Positions 27,708-34,834 of a stretch of DNA of 64,000 nucleotides are shown piece by piece. Position numbers and translations under genes: made by a program. A model generated the notes under the pieces. That model was not told the origin of the DNA. It worked only from the letters and a program-made list of their open reading frames with translations, and searched no databases. The DNA is from JAGREO01 sp020446285 (GTDB taxonomy: Bacteria; Pseudomonadota; Alphaproteobacteria; Geminicoccales; Geminicoccaceae), in the NCBI GenBank assembly GCA_041398005.1, contig JAWKVP010000009.1:62001-126000 (forward strand), written 5' to 3'. Position 1 is the stretch's first letter, and each line of letters opens with the position of its first letter.

Positions 27708-28654
27708 GCGGCCAGCCTCCGGTCCGTCTCCGGATCGTCCGCGGCCAGACGCTCGGCGACGCGCAGGCGGGCGGAGCGGGCACGGGGGTTGCGGCCGACC
27801 TCGGCGGGTGCCGGCAGGATCGCCTTGCGTCTAAGAAAACGCATCTCCGGCGCGGGACCATCGACGACGGGCAGATGCCGCGAAATCGTTCGCCCGCGAC
27901 CGCTCCGCTCGTCGATGAACCGCTTGACCATCCGGTCCTCGGCCGAATGGAAGGCGACGATCACGAGCCGGCCGCCCGGAGCGAGCAGTTGCAACGAGGC
28001 ATGGAGCGCCGCCTCGAGTTCGCCGAGCTCGTCATTGACCGCGATGCGCAGCGCCTGGAAGACCTGCGTCGCCGGATCGCGACCGGGCTTCACCCGGCGC
28101 TTGGCCGCGGCGACCGTTGCAGCGAGATCGCCGGTCGTGGAGAAGGGCCGTTCCGCACGCCTCGCGACGATCGCGCGGGCGACACGGCCGGCCTCGGGCT
28201 CGTCGCCGAATTCCCTGAAAAGAGCCGCCAGCTCATCGCCGGAGAGCCGCGCCACGAGATCCGCGGCACTCTCGCCCTCACCGCCCATGCGCATGTCGAG
28301 CGGCCCGTCCAGACGGAAGGAAAAACCGCGCGCCGCATCGTCGAGCTGGAAGGAGGACACGCCGATATCGAGAACGATCCCGTCGAGACGCCCGAAACCG
28401 GCAGCCGCCGCAAGCTCCGCCATCGCCGAGAAGCGCCCGGCGAGCATCGTCAGCCGCGGCTCGCCCTGTGCCAGCTGCCGCCCGCGCCCGATGGCCTCGG
28501 GATCGCGGTCGATCGCCAGCACATGACAGTCCGCCGCCTCGAGGATCGCGCGCGTATAGCCTCCGCCGCCGAACGTGGCGTCCAGATAGACGCCTCCATC
28601 ACGGGGCGCCAGCGCGCTCACCATTTCGGCGAGCATGACAGGCTCATGGGCCAT
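27704..28654 (-). CDS. rsmH: 16S rRNA (cytosine-1402-N4)-methyltransferase
   Basis: 316 residues. This SAM-dependent enzyme (formerly MraW) methylates C1402 in the ribosomal P site. The opening HEPVMLAEMVSAL is diagnostic, followed by YLDATFGGGGYTRAIL (SAM site), DGIVLDIGVSSFQLDDAARGFSF and FHSAEDRMVKRFI. It is the first gene of the cluster here because mraZ is missing upstream. The region before its ATG is AT-rich and contains two DnaA-box-like sequences. Confidence 0.97.
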   Translation of the reverse strand: MAHEPVMLAEMVSALAPRDGGVYLDATFGGGGYTRAILEAADCHVLAIDRDPEAIGRGRQLAQGEPRLTMLAGRFSAMAELAAAAGFGRLDGIVLDIGVSSFQLDDAARGFSFRLDGPLDMRMGGEGESAADLVARLSGDELAALFREFGDEPEAGRVARAIVARRAERPFSTTGDLAATVAAAKRRVKPGRDPATQVFQALRIAVNDELGELEAALHASLQLLAPGGRLVIVAFHSAEDRMVKRFIDERSGRGRTISRHLPVVDGPAPEMRFLRRKAILPAPAEVGRNPRARSARLRVAERLAADDPETDRRLAA

Positions 28655-28658
28655 TCGG

Positions 28659-28678
28659 TTATCCAGAACTTATCCACA
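28659..28678. promoter_or_regulatory. Two DnaA-box-like motifs upstream of rsmH
   Basis: TTATCCAGA (28659-28667) and a perfect consensus TTATCCACA (28670-28678) occur in the same orientation, 11 bases apart, that is one helical turn. They lie directly in front of the rsmH start, where bound DnaA could influence dcw transcription. Function is not shown. Confidence 0.5.
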
Positions 28679-29041
28679 GGTCATGATCTTCAATTCTCCA
28701 ACCGCGAGAATCAACCGAAAATGAACCTAACCACACACGCAAACCTGCAATGGAGTTTCGCACGAAACAGTAATGAGCCCTGATCCTGCCAGCACACCCA
28801 GCCACAATGAAAATGCCACCGAATGTCTGCGCTTGCCCTGTGCGCAGCTTGCTTTCAGGCATTACTCATTTCTAACCGAAAGTGAAAAACCCAACGCAAG
28901 CGACACCTTGCCTTGCTCGTTCGAATTCTTTGATCTGTTTGCAAATTGCTGGCCGGAGACCTGTCAATCCGCTTTCGGGAAAAGGCTTCGACTGAGTTGC
29001 AAGGTTGCTACAGACTAACCTTCACACCACCTGTGGTCAAG

Positions 29042-29130
29042 CATGGATAACCGATATACTACTCCAAGACTTACACATAACATTTTGAAATTCATTCATA
29101 TTTTTCTGAAAAGAATATTTCTGTGGATAA
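29042..29130. promoter_or_regulatory. Inverted DnaA-box-like motifs flanking an AT-rich tract
   Basis: CATGGATAA (29042-29050, one mismatch to the reverse consensus) and TGTGGATAA (29122-29130, perfect reverse complement of TTATCCACA) bracket about 70 bases that are almost all A and T. A weaker match, TGTGGTCAA, lies at 29032-29040. Boxes beside an AT-rich tract resemble an unwinding-element arrangement, but this alone does not prove an origin. Confidence 0.45.
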
Positions 29131-29221
29131 CTCGTGTATCACCTGTGAGTGTTCGAGGCATGACCCGCTCATACACCGGTCACGCTAAGTGCGCCATCCT
29201 TCTCCGAAGGCATCAGCGGGA

Positions 29222-29616
29222 AAATGCGGGCGGCCTGTAAGCCGGGTTCTGTTCCCGGCAAGGCCGGGCGGTGGCCATTCATCTGGGATGCCCGTCGCCG
29301 GACACCTCGCGCGACCTACCCGAACGACCGTCCCGAAGACAGGATTGCCCGCAAGGGCTGCCGTTCCTACTTGGTCTTGCTCCCGGTGGGGTTTGCCATG
29401 CCGGCGACGTTGCCGCCGCCGCGGTGCGCTCTTGCCGCACCCTTTCACCCTTGCCCGCGAACCCGGAGGCTCCGGCGGGCGGTCTGCTCTCTGTGGCACT
29501 TTCCCTGGGGTCACCCCCGCCGGGAATTACCCGGCACCGTGTCTCCGTGGAGCCCGGACTTTCCTCCCCCGCAACCGGCTCAACCGGAACGGGAGCGGCC
29601 ACCCGGCCACCCGCAC
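29222..29616 (-). ncRNA. rnpB: RNase P RNA (bacterial type A)
   Basis: The catalytic RNA of RNase P, which matures tRNA 5' ends, read on the minus strand. Conserved blocks in order are GGGGGAGGAAAGTCCGGGCTCC (complement of 29549-29570), the CACAGAGAGCAG region, GGGTGAAAGGGTGCGG with AAGAGCGCACCG, AGATGAATGGCCAC, and ACAGAACCCGGCTTA near the 3' end. The terminal helix P1 forms between 29605-29614 and 29226-29235, ten pairs with one G-U, which sets both ends to within a few bases. A TAGACA element at 29625-29630 is a plausible -10 box. Its place next to the dcw cluster is common in alphaproteobacteria. Confidence 0.96.
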
Positions 29617-29644
29617 GAAAACCGTGTCTAGAGTGTTTTCAACG

Positions 29645-29902
29645 ATGACGGAACCACCCGAATCCGGCGAACCGCCGAAATCACGACACCCCGGCTGCAA
29701 GCGCTGTGAAACCGCCGAAACCATGGTGAAGGATACAGCCGCGAAACTCGGCATCGAAGTCGATGTCGAAAAGGTCACCGATCCCAGATCCATTGCCATG
29801 GCAGGCGTGATTTCCACACCCGGCATCTCGGTTGATGGCAAACTCGTCCACGCAGGCGGTCTGCCGCAAGCGGATGCTCTCGAAAAGTGGTTGAGGGCAT
29901 GA
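29645..29902 (+). CDS. Small thioredoxin-like (redox-active disulfide) protein
   Basis: 85 residues with a CxxC centre, GCKRC (C18 and C21), followed by a helix, EVDVEKVTDPRSIAMAGVISTPGISVDGKLVHAG and ALEKWL. This matches the short Thioredoxin_3 / redox-active disulfide protein fold: CxxC, cis-Pro in STPG and a C-terminal helix. Partners are unknown. The start at 29645 has no clear ribosome site. It lies 28 bases from the 5' end of divergent rnpB, so the rnpB promoter must overlap its beginning. A hairpin terminator follows about 100 bases after the stop. Confidence 0.75.
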   Translation: MTEPPESGEPPKSRHPGCKRCETAETMVKDTAAKLGIEVDVEKVTDPRSIAMAGVISTPGISVDGKLVHAGGLPQADALEKWLRA

Positions 29903-30008
29903 TGCCGGGACATCCCGGCGCGCAGACGGGCCGGGCATGATCGCGACCGCGAAACGTGCGGAGATCACGCCCGATACCGATGCAAATGACCGTCAAGACA
30001 GGAACACC

Positions 30009-30041
30009 CGCCCGCCGCGGGTTCGGCGGACGGGCGTTTTT
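30009..30041 (+). terminator. Rho-independent terminator after the thioredoxin-like gene
   Basis: A GC-rich stem (CGCCCG at 30009-30014 with CGGGCG at 30031-30036, plus inner pairs) runs straight into TTTTT on the plus strand. It ends the thioredoxin-like transcript, and the convergent binding-protein gene stops just beyond it at 30061. Confidence 0.75.
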
Positions 30042-30060
30042 GTGAATAGCCGGAAAAGGA

Positions 30061-31275
30061 TCAGTCGCTTGCCGGGCGCATTTCCCTGACCTTTTCGTCG
30101 GTCGGCAGGTAGTCGGCGCCGTCGGCATAGTGCCAGTCGCGCATGGTTCCGCGGCCGTCTTCCACCGTCAGATAGCCGACATAGGCGCCCATGGTGGACT
30201 GGTGGTCGATGGCGCGATAGCTGATCGGTCCGAAGGGCGAGCCGAATTCGAGCCCCTTCATCGCATCGACCATGGTTTCGGTATCCGTGTCGCCACCGGT
30301 CCGCTCCAGAAGGGCGGCGATGCCGAGCATGGTGTTGTAGCCGACGATCGAGCCGACGCGCGGATGATCGTCATATTTTGCCAGATAGGCTTCGAGGAAT
30401 GCCTTGTGTTCGGGCGTATCGATCCTGTCCCAGGGATAGCCGGTCACCAGCCAGCCCTCGGGCGCCTCGTCCTCGAGCGGATCGAGATATTCCGGTTCGC
30501 CGGTGAGCAGGCCGACGATGAAGCGGTCCTCGAACAGGCCCCGGTCAGTGCCCTCGCGCACCAGTTTGGCGACATCGCCGCCGAAGGTGACATTGTAGAT
30601 GGCATCCGGCTCGGCCGCGGCCAGCGCCTGCACCTCCGCGCCGGCATCGATCTTGAAGAGCGCCGGCCATTGTTCGGCGACCCATTCGATGTCCGGCTGC
30701 AGCTCGTTCATCGCCTCCTTGAAGGCATTTACCGCATCCTTGCCGTAGGCATAGTTCGGCGCGATGGTCGCCCAGCGCTTCCGGCCCTGCTTGGCCGCCT
30801 CCTCGGCGAGCATCCGCGCCTGCATGTAGGTGTTGGGACGCAGCCGGAAGGTGTAGCGGTTGCCGTCCTGCCAGGTGAGCGAGTCGGCGAGCGGCTCGGC
30901 GGCGATGTAGAGCACCTTCTTCTCGCCGGCATAGGCGCCAAGCGCAAGGCCGATATGGCTGAAGAGCGAGCCGGAGATCAGCGCGACGCCATCGCGGGCG
31001 AACAGTTCCTCGGCCACCTTGACCGCCTCGCCGGGTTCGCCCTGATCGTCGCGGCTGACCAGCTCCAGCATCCTGCCGCCGGCACCGCCGGCCTCGTTGA
31101 TCTGTTCGATCGCGAGTTCCGCGCCCATGCGGTAGGGTTCGGTATGCGCCGGAAGCCGCGTGTACGAATTGATGTCGCCGATCCTGACCACATCCTGGGC
31201 CCGCGCCTGCGGGGTGGCGATGGATGACATGAGCAGAAGTGAGAAGGCGCCCAGCGCCCGACGGCTGAGATTCAT
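30061..31275 (-). CDS. Branched-chain amino-acid-type (LivK-like) ABC substrate-binding protein
   Basis: 404 residues from the ATG at 31275, with GGGAG eight bases upstream. A 26-residue signal peptide ends ARA-Q. The Peripla_BP_6 pattern follows: VRIGDINSYT, GAELAIEQINEAGG, a RDDQGEPGEAVKVAEEL region and WATIAPNYAYGKDAV. Such proteins feed Liv-type importers of amino acids, amides or aromatic acids. No permease or ATPase gene of that type lies next to it, so it is an orphan here and its partners are elsewhere. The longer in-frame reading to 31641 would give no signal peptide. Confidence 0.9.
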   Translation of the reverse strand: MNLSRRALGAFSLLLMSSIATPQARAQDVVRIGDINSYTRLPAHTEPYRMGAELAIEQINEAGGAGGRMLELVSRDDQGEPGEAVKVAEELFARDGVALISGSLFSHIGLALGAYAGEKKVLYIAAEPLADSLTWQDGNRYTFRLRPNTYMQARMLAEEAAKQGRKRWATIAPNYAYGKDAVNAFKEAMNELQPDIEWVAEQWPALFKIDAGAEVQALAAAEPDAIYNVTFGGDVAKLVREGTDRGLFEDRFIVGLLTGEPEYLDPLEDEAPEGWLVTGYPWDRIDTPEHKAFLEAYLAKYDDHPRVGSIVGYNTMLGIAALLERTGGDTDTETMVDAMKGLEFGSPFGPISYRAIDHQSTMGAYVGYLTVEDGRGTMRDWHYADGADYLPTDEKVREMRPASD

Positions 31276-31508
31276 TCCCGGACTCCCTTTTGGATACCGT
31301 TTCATGAGACGGTCGATCATGAGGCGGATGGAACCGCCTGACAAGCCACTCCCATCCGGCATGACATGCCGCACGATGTGGCGGGGCAGATGAGAATCGT
31401 CTTGAACCGCGTGATCCGGTATCGCTTCTTCCCTTGCCCTTTGGTGTTGTCGTGCGCATCTAGTGGAAAGACCCCGCGGCATTCGTGTCCGGGGTGACGG
31501 CAGGCGTT

Positions 31509-31537
31509 CGACTGGAAGGAACCCGACTGGAAGGAAC
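31509..31537 (+). repeat. Tandem duplication containing the ribosome-binding site
   Basis: The 14-mer CGACTGGAAGGAAC occurs twice (31509-31522 and 31524-31537), with a 15-base period, directly in front of the iscA-like ATG. Each copy carries a GGAAGGA Shine-Dalgarno-like core; the second is the correctly spaced one. It looks like a recent local duplication. Confidence 0.8.
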
Positions 31538-31873
31538 ATGGCCAAACCGATCGTGTCGATGACACAAGCCGCGCGGAGCCGGGCCCGCCATCTGCTCGAT
31601 ACACAGGGGCAGGGAGCCGAGGGGATCAAGCTGTCGGTCAAGCCGACGGGCTGCTCCGGCTATTCCTACATGATGGATTTCGCAAGCGAGATCGGACCGG
31701 GTGACGAGGTGGTCGACATCGACGGGGTGCGCCTCGTCGTCGATCCGAATGCGGTGATGTATGTGCTCGGGACCGAGATCGACTTCAGGGAGGACAGGCT
31801 CGGCGCCCAGTTCGTCTTCACCAATCCCAACGAGAAGAGCCGGTGTGGTTGCGGCGAGAGCTTTTCCGTCTGA
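31538..31873 (+). CDS. A-type iron-sulfur carrier (IscA/SufA/HesB family)
   Basis: 111 residues from the ATG at 31538. It carries the three cluster-binding cysteines of A-type carriers: C39 in PTGCSGYSY and C103/C105 in the C-terminal CGCGESF. These proteins hold a [2Fe-2S] or [4Fe-4S] cluster and pass it to target enzymes. It is the first gene of an apparent operon, with a ferredoxin gene two bases after it and mnmA after that. Whether it works as IscA, SufA or ErpA cannot be told from this sequence. Confidence 0.92.
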   Translation: MAKPIVSMTQAARSRARHLLDTQGQGAEGIKLSVKPTGCSGYSYMMDFASEIGPGDEVVDIDGVRLVVDPNAVMYVLGTEIDFREDRLGAQFVFTNPNEKSRCGCGESFSV

Positions 31874-31874
31874 G

Positions 31875-32189
31875 ATGCCAACCGTCATCTTCGAATTGCC
31901 CGGCGGCGTGCTCCGTTCGGTCGAGGTGGATCGTGGCGTGAGCGTGCTCGAGGCAGCGCGGCTCGGCGATATTGCCATCGAGGGAACCTGCGGCGGCTCG
32001 ATGGCCTGTGCCACCTGCCATGTTCATGTCGACGAGGCCCAGTTCGACGAACTCGGTGAACCGACACCGGAAGAGGAGGACATGCTGGATCTGGCGCGCG
32101 AACCCGCACCGACCTCCCGGCTGGGTTGCCAGATCCGCGTTGCCGCCGATCTTCGCCTCAGGGTGCCGGGCTCCAGTCTTCTGGAATGA
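31875..32189 (+). CDS. fdx: [2Fe-2S] ferredoxin, adrenodoxin type
   Basis: 104 residues. It has the four cluster cysteines in CGGSMACATC plus the distal LGCQ, with the adrenodoxin-type acidic helix EPTPEEEDMLDLA between. Proteins of this type supply electrons for Fe-S cluster assembly (Isc ferredoxin) or to P450s. Its location between an A-type carrier and mnmA points to the Fe-S/sulfur-transfer role. Its TGA overlaps the mnmA ATG (ATGA). Confidence 0.94.
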   Translation: MPTVIFELPGGVLRSVEVDRGVSVLEAARLGDIAIEGTCGGSMACATCHVHVDEAQFDELGEPTPEEEDMLDLAREPAPTSRLGCQIRVAADLRLRVPGSSLLE

Positions 32190-33274
32190 CCATGCAGGAC
32201 CAGCATCTGTCGAAGGGGGCGCGGGTCGTCGTCGCCATGTCGGGCGGCGTCGACAGTTCGGTGGTCGCCGCGCTGTTCCATGAGGCGGGTTTCGAGACCA
32301 TCGGGATCACCCTGCAGCTCTACGATCACAGCACCGCCAGCGGCCGCAAGGGTGCCTGCTGCGCCGGTCAGGATATCCACGATGCGCGCGACGTGTGCGA
32401 GCGGCTGGGCATTCCGCATTATGTGCTCGACATGGAAGAGCGGTTCAAAAAGGCGGTGATCGAGGATTTCGCCGCGAACTACGGTGCGGGACGAACGCCC
32501 GTTCCCTGCATCCGCTGCAACCAGACGGTCAAGTTCACCGATCTGCTCGGCGTCGCCCGCGATCTCGGTGCGGAGGCGCTGGCGACCGGGCATTATGTCC
32601 GAAGAGTGCAGCGTGGCGACCTCGCCGAGATGCACCGGGCGCGCGACCGTGCGAAGGACCAGAGCTACTTTCTCTTCGCGACGACCCGCGAGCAGCTCGC
32701 CTTCAGCCGTTTCCCGCTCGGCGATCTCGAGAAACAGGAGACGCGCGCGCATGCCGAACGGCTTGCCCTGCCGGTCGCACGCAAGCCCGAAAGCCAGGAT
32801 ATCTGCTTCGTGCCGCAGGGACATTACAGCACGATCGTGGGCCGGCTCCATCCCGAAGCGCTGGCCGAAGGCGAGATCGTCGATGTCGATGGCACCGTCA
32901 TCGGCCGGCACAAGGGGGTGGGCAACTACACGGTCGGCCAGCGGCGCGGATTGCAGCTGAGCACCGGCGAACGCCTGTATGTCACTGCCATTGATCCCGG
33001 ACGGCACAGGATTACCGTCGGTCCGCGCGAGGCGACGCTCAGGACGGGTGCGGAACTGCGCGACATCAACCTGCTCGCCGAGGTCGACGGCAAGGTGGAG
33101 GCAATGGTCAAGCATCGCTACAACGAACCGGCGGTCGCGGCGCGCTTCGATCCCGCGCACGGTACCGTCGATTTCGTCGAGCCACAGGGCAGCATCGCCC
33201 GCGGACAGGCCTGCGTCGCCTATGACGGCGAGCGCGTGCTCGGTGGCGGCTGGATCGAGGCAGCGCTGGGCTGA
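32186..33274 (+). CDS. mnmA: tRNA-specific 2-thiouridylase
   Basis: 362 residues from the ATG at 32186, which overlaps the fdx stop. It thiolates U34 of the tRNAs for Lys, Glu and Gln, using sulfur relayed from a cysteine desulfurase. The PP-loop motif VAMSGGVDSSVVAALF binds ATP. The catalytic cysteines are in PCIRCNQ and SQDICFVP, and DQSYFLF is also diagnostic. Coupling to fdx and an A-type Fe-S carrier places tRNA thiolation in one transcript with cluster-assembly proteins. Confidence 0.97.
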   Translation: MTMQDQHLSKGARVVVAMSGGVDSSVVAALFHEAGFETIGITLQLYDHSTASGRKGACCAGQDIHDARDVCERLGIPHYVLDMEERFKKAVIEDFAANYGAGRTPVPCIRCNQTVKFTDLLGVARDLGAEALATGHYVRRVQRGDLAEMHRARDRAKDQSYFLFATTREQLAFSRFPLGDLEKQETRAHAERLALPVARKPESQDICFVPQGHYSTIVGRLHPEALAEGEIVDVDGTVIGRHKGVGNYTVGQRRGLQLSTGERLYVTAIDPGRHRITVGPREATLRTGAELRDINLLAEVDGKVEAMVKHRYNEPAVAARFDPAHGTVDFVEPQGSIARGQACVAYDGERVLGGGWIEAALG

Positions 33275-33292
33275 GCCGGGCATCGTCGTAAA

Positions 33293-33323
33293 AATCCCCG
33301 CACCGGCGGGCGATGCGGGGATT
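33293..33323 (-). terminator. Terminator after icd (possibly bidirectional)
   Basis: A perfect 10-bp stem (33293-33302 with 33314-33323) has an 11-base GC-rich loop and is followed on the minus strand by TTTTTA. It lies between the converging mnmA and icd genes. The T-run favours ending icd transcripts, but the stem may serve both. Confidence 0.75.
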
Positions 33324-33354
33324 GTGACTGTTTGTCAGGATGAACCCCGCGGGG

Positions 33355-34572
33355 TCAGGCGGACATCTTGCGCTTCATGTTGGTGTCGAGGGCCTCAAGG
33401 AACCTGTTGGTGGTCAGCCAGGGCTGGTCGGGGCCGATGAGCAGGGCGAGATCCTTGGTCATCTGGCCGCCCTCGACGGTCTCGATGCAGACCTCCTCGA
33501 GTTTCTGCGCGAATGCGCTCACCTCGGGCGTCCCGTCGAGATTGCCGCGATAGGTCAGGCCGCGCGTCCACGCGAAGATCGAGGCGATCGGGTTGGTCGA
33601 GGTCTCCTTGCCCTGCTGGTGCTGGCGATAGTGCCGGGTGACGGTGCCATGCGCCGCCTCGGCCTCGACGGTCTTGCCGTCCGGGGTCATGAGCACCGAG
33701 GTCATCAGGCCGAGCGAGCCGAAGCCCTGGGCGACGGTGTCGGACTGGACGTCGCCATCATAGTTCTTGCAGGCCCAGACGAAGGCACCGTTCCACTTCA
33801 TCGCGCAGGCGACCATGTCGTCGATGAGGCGATGTTCGTAGGTGATGCCGGCCTTGGCGAACTTGTCCTTGAACTCGCTCTCGAAGACGTCCTCGAACAG
33901 ATCCTTGAAGCGGCCGTCATACTTCTTGAGGATGGTGTTCTTGGTCGAGAGATAGACCGGCCAGTTGCGCAACAGGCCGTAATTCATGCAGGCGCGGGCA
34001 AAGTCGCGGATGCTCTCGTCGAGATTGTACATGCCCATGGCGACGCCGGCGCCGGGGAACCTGAAGATCTCGAATTCCTGCGCCTCGCCGCCGCCTTCGG
34101 GCTCGAAGCGCATGGTGAGCTTGCCCTTGCCGGGGATCAGCATGTCGGTGGCGCGATACTGGTCGCCGAAGGCATGACGGCCGATGACGATGGGCTGGGT
34201 CCAGCCCGGAACGAGACGCGGCACATTCTTGCAGATGATCGGCTCGCGGAAGACGGTGCCGCCGAGGATGTTGCGGATGGTGCCGTTGGGCGACCGCCAC
34301 ATCTGCTTGAGGCCGAATTCCTCGACCCGCTGCTCGTCGGGGGTGATGGTGGCGCACTTGACACCGACATTGTGCTTTTTGATCGCCTCTGCGGCGTCGA
34401 TGGTGATCTGGTCGTTCGTCTCGTCACGCTTCTGCACCGAGAGATCGTAATAGAGCAGGTCGACATCGAGATAGGGGTGGATCAGCTTGTCCTTGATCAT
34501 CTCCCAGATGATCCGTGTCATCTCGTCGCCATCGATCTCGACGATCGGATTCTTCACCTTGATCTTGCTCAT
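33355..34572 (-). CDS. icd: NADP-dependent isocitrate dehydrogenase (eukaryote-like type)
   Basis: 405 residues from the ATG at 34572 (MSKIKVKNPIVEIDGDEMTRIIW). It converts isocitrate to 2-oxoglutarate in the citric acid cycle. The opening motif, the substrate block RSPNGTIRNILGGTVFREPI and MTSVLMTPDGKTVEAEAAHGTVTRHYR are those of the dimeric, mitochondrial-like family common in alphaproteobacteria, not of the E. coli type. A terminator follows the stop. Aconitase, the preceding enzyme of the cycle, is encoded at 43.9-46.5 kb. Confidence 0.97.
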   Translation of the reverse strand: MSKIKVKNPIVEIDGDEMTRIIWEMIKDKLIHPYLDVDLLYYDLSVQKRDETNDQITIDAAEAIKKHNVGVKCATITPDEQRVEEFGLKQMWRSPNGTIRNILGGTVFREPIICKNVPRLVPGWTQPIVIGRHAFGDQYRATDMLIPGKGKLTMRFEPEGGGEAQEFEIFRFPGAGVAMGMYNLDESIRDFARACMNYGLLRNWPVYLSTKNTILKKYDGRFKDLFEDVFESEFKDKFAKAGITYEHRLIDDMVACAMKWNGAFVWACKNYDGDVQSDTVAQGFGSLGLMTSVLMTPDGKTVEAEAAHGTVTRHYRQHQQGKETSTNPIASIFAWTRGLTYRGNLDGTPEVSAFAQKLEEVCIETVEGGQMTKDLALLIGPDQPWLTTNRFLEALDTNMKRKMSA

Positions 34573-34834
34573 GCCTTGGCCTCTCCGGTGCTGTATGCTC
34601 GACCCAAGCATCTAGCGCAGGTCCGCGTCATGCGACAGGGGCTAGCGATGGCGCGTCGCACCGATTGCGGATGCCGGTCCGCGAATTCCACCATCCGAAA
34701 GACAGCCTGTTTGATATCGGCTTGCTTACGTTGTAAGTCGGACGGCATAACAGCGTGTTGAAGAAATGCCGATAGCCGCTCATTTCTTCAACACGCTGTT
34801 GACGCCCTGATCGTACAATCCAGGAGATCGCGCT
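34573..34834. other. Divergent region between icd and cobS
   Basis: This stretch of 262 bases carries the promoters of both genes. I looked for a cobalamin riboswitch, since cobS is a B12 gene, but see no recognisable B12 box. Its one striking element is the perfect inverted repeat at 34749-34800. Confidence 0.6.
34749..34800. repeat. Perfect 20-bp inverted repeat upstream of cobS
   Basis: Arms at 34749-34768 and 34781-34800 (AACAGCGTGTTGAAGAAATG and its exact complement) are separated by 12 bases. There is no T-run on either side, and both flanking genes start rather than end here, so it is not an ordinary terminator. It could be a cruciform or operator, a 5'-leader hairpin of the cobS mRNA ending 34 bases before the start codon, or the residue of a small mobile element. 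Confidence 0.85.

Larger units (their letters stand above)
28655..29221. other. AT-rich intergenic region in the place of mraZ
   Basis: These 567 bases lie between rsmH and rnpB, exactly where mraZ usually sits. The stretch is visibly AT-rich against the GC-rich surroundings, especially 29050-29125. I find no mraZ in any frame and no other convincing gene; an 81-codon plus-strand reading at 28773 has no ribosome site or family character. It holds four TTATCCACA-like motifs in two groups near its ends, and it must carry the promoter of the dcw operon. It may be a DnaA-controlled promoter region, a replication-related site, or simply the remnant of a lost mraZ. Confidence 0.7.

Noticed and set aside
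28773..29018. 81-codon plus-strand reading in the mraZ gap
   Set aside because: There is no ribosome-binding site, no family character and no similarity to MraZ. The region is compositionally non-coding.
28655..29221. Calling this region the chromosome origin
   Set aside because: DnaA-box-like motifs and an AT-rich tract are suggestive, but there is no skew or neighbouring-gene evidence in the window. I report it only as a finding.
29185..29645. Several readings of about 100-135 codons across 29185-29645 on both strands
   Set aside because: They lie inside the RNase P RNA gene, whose conserved blocks and P1 helix explain the sequence.
34573..34834. Cobalamin riboswitch before cobS
   Set aside because: No B12 box or the expected multi-helix layout could be found; only a single long inverted repeat is present.
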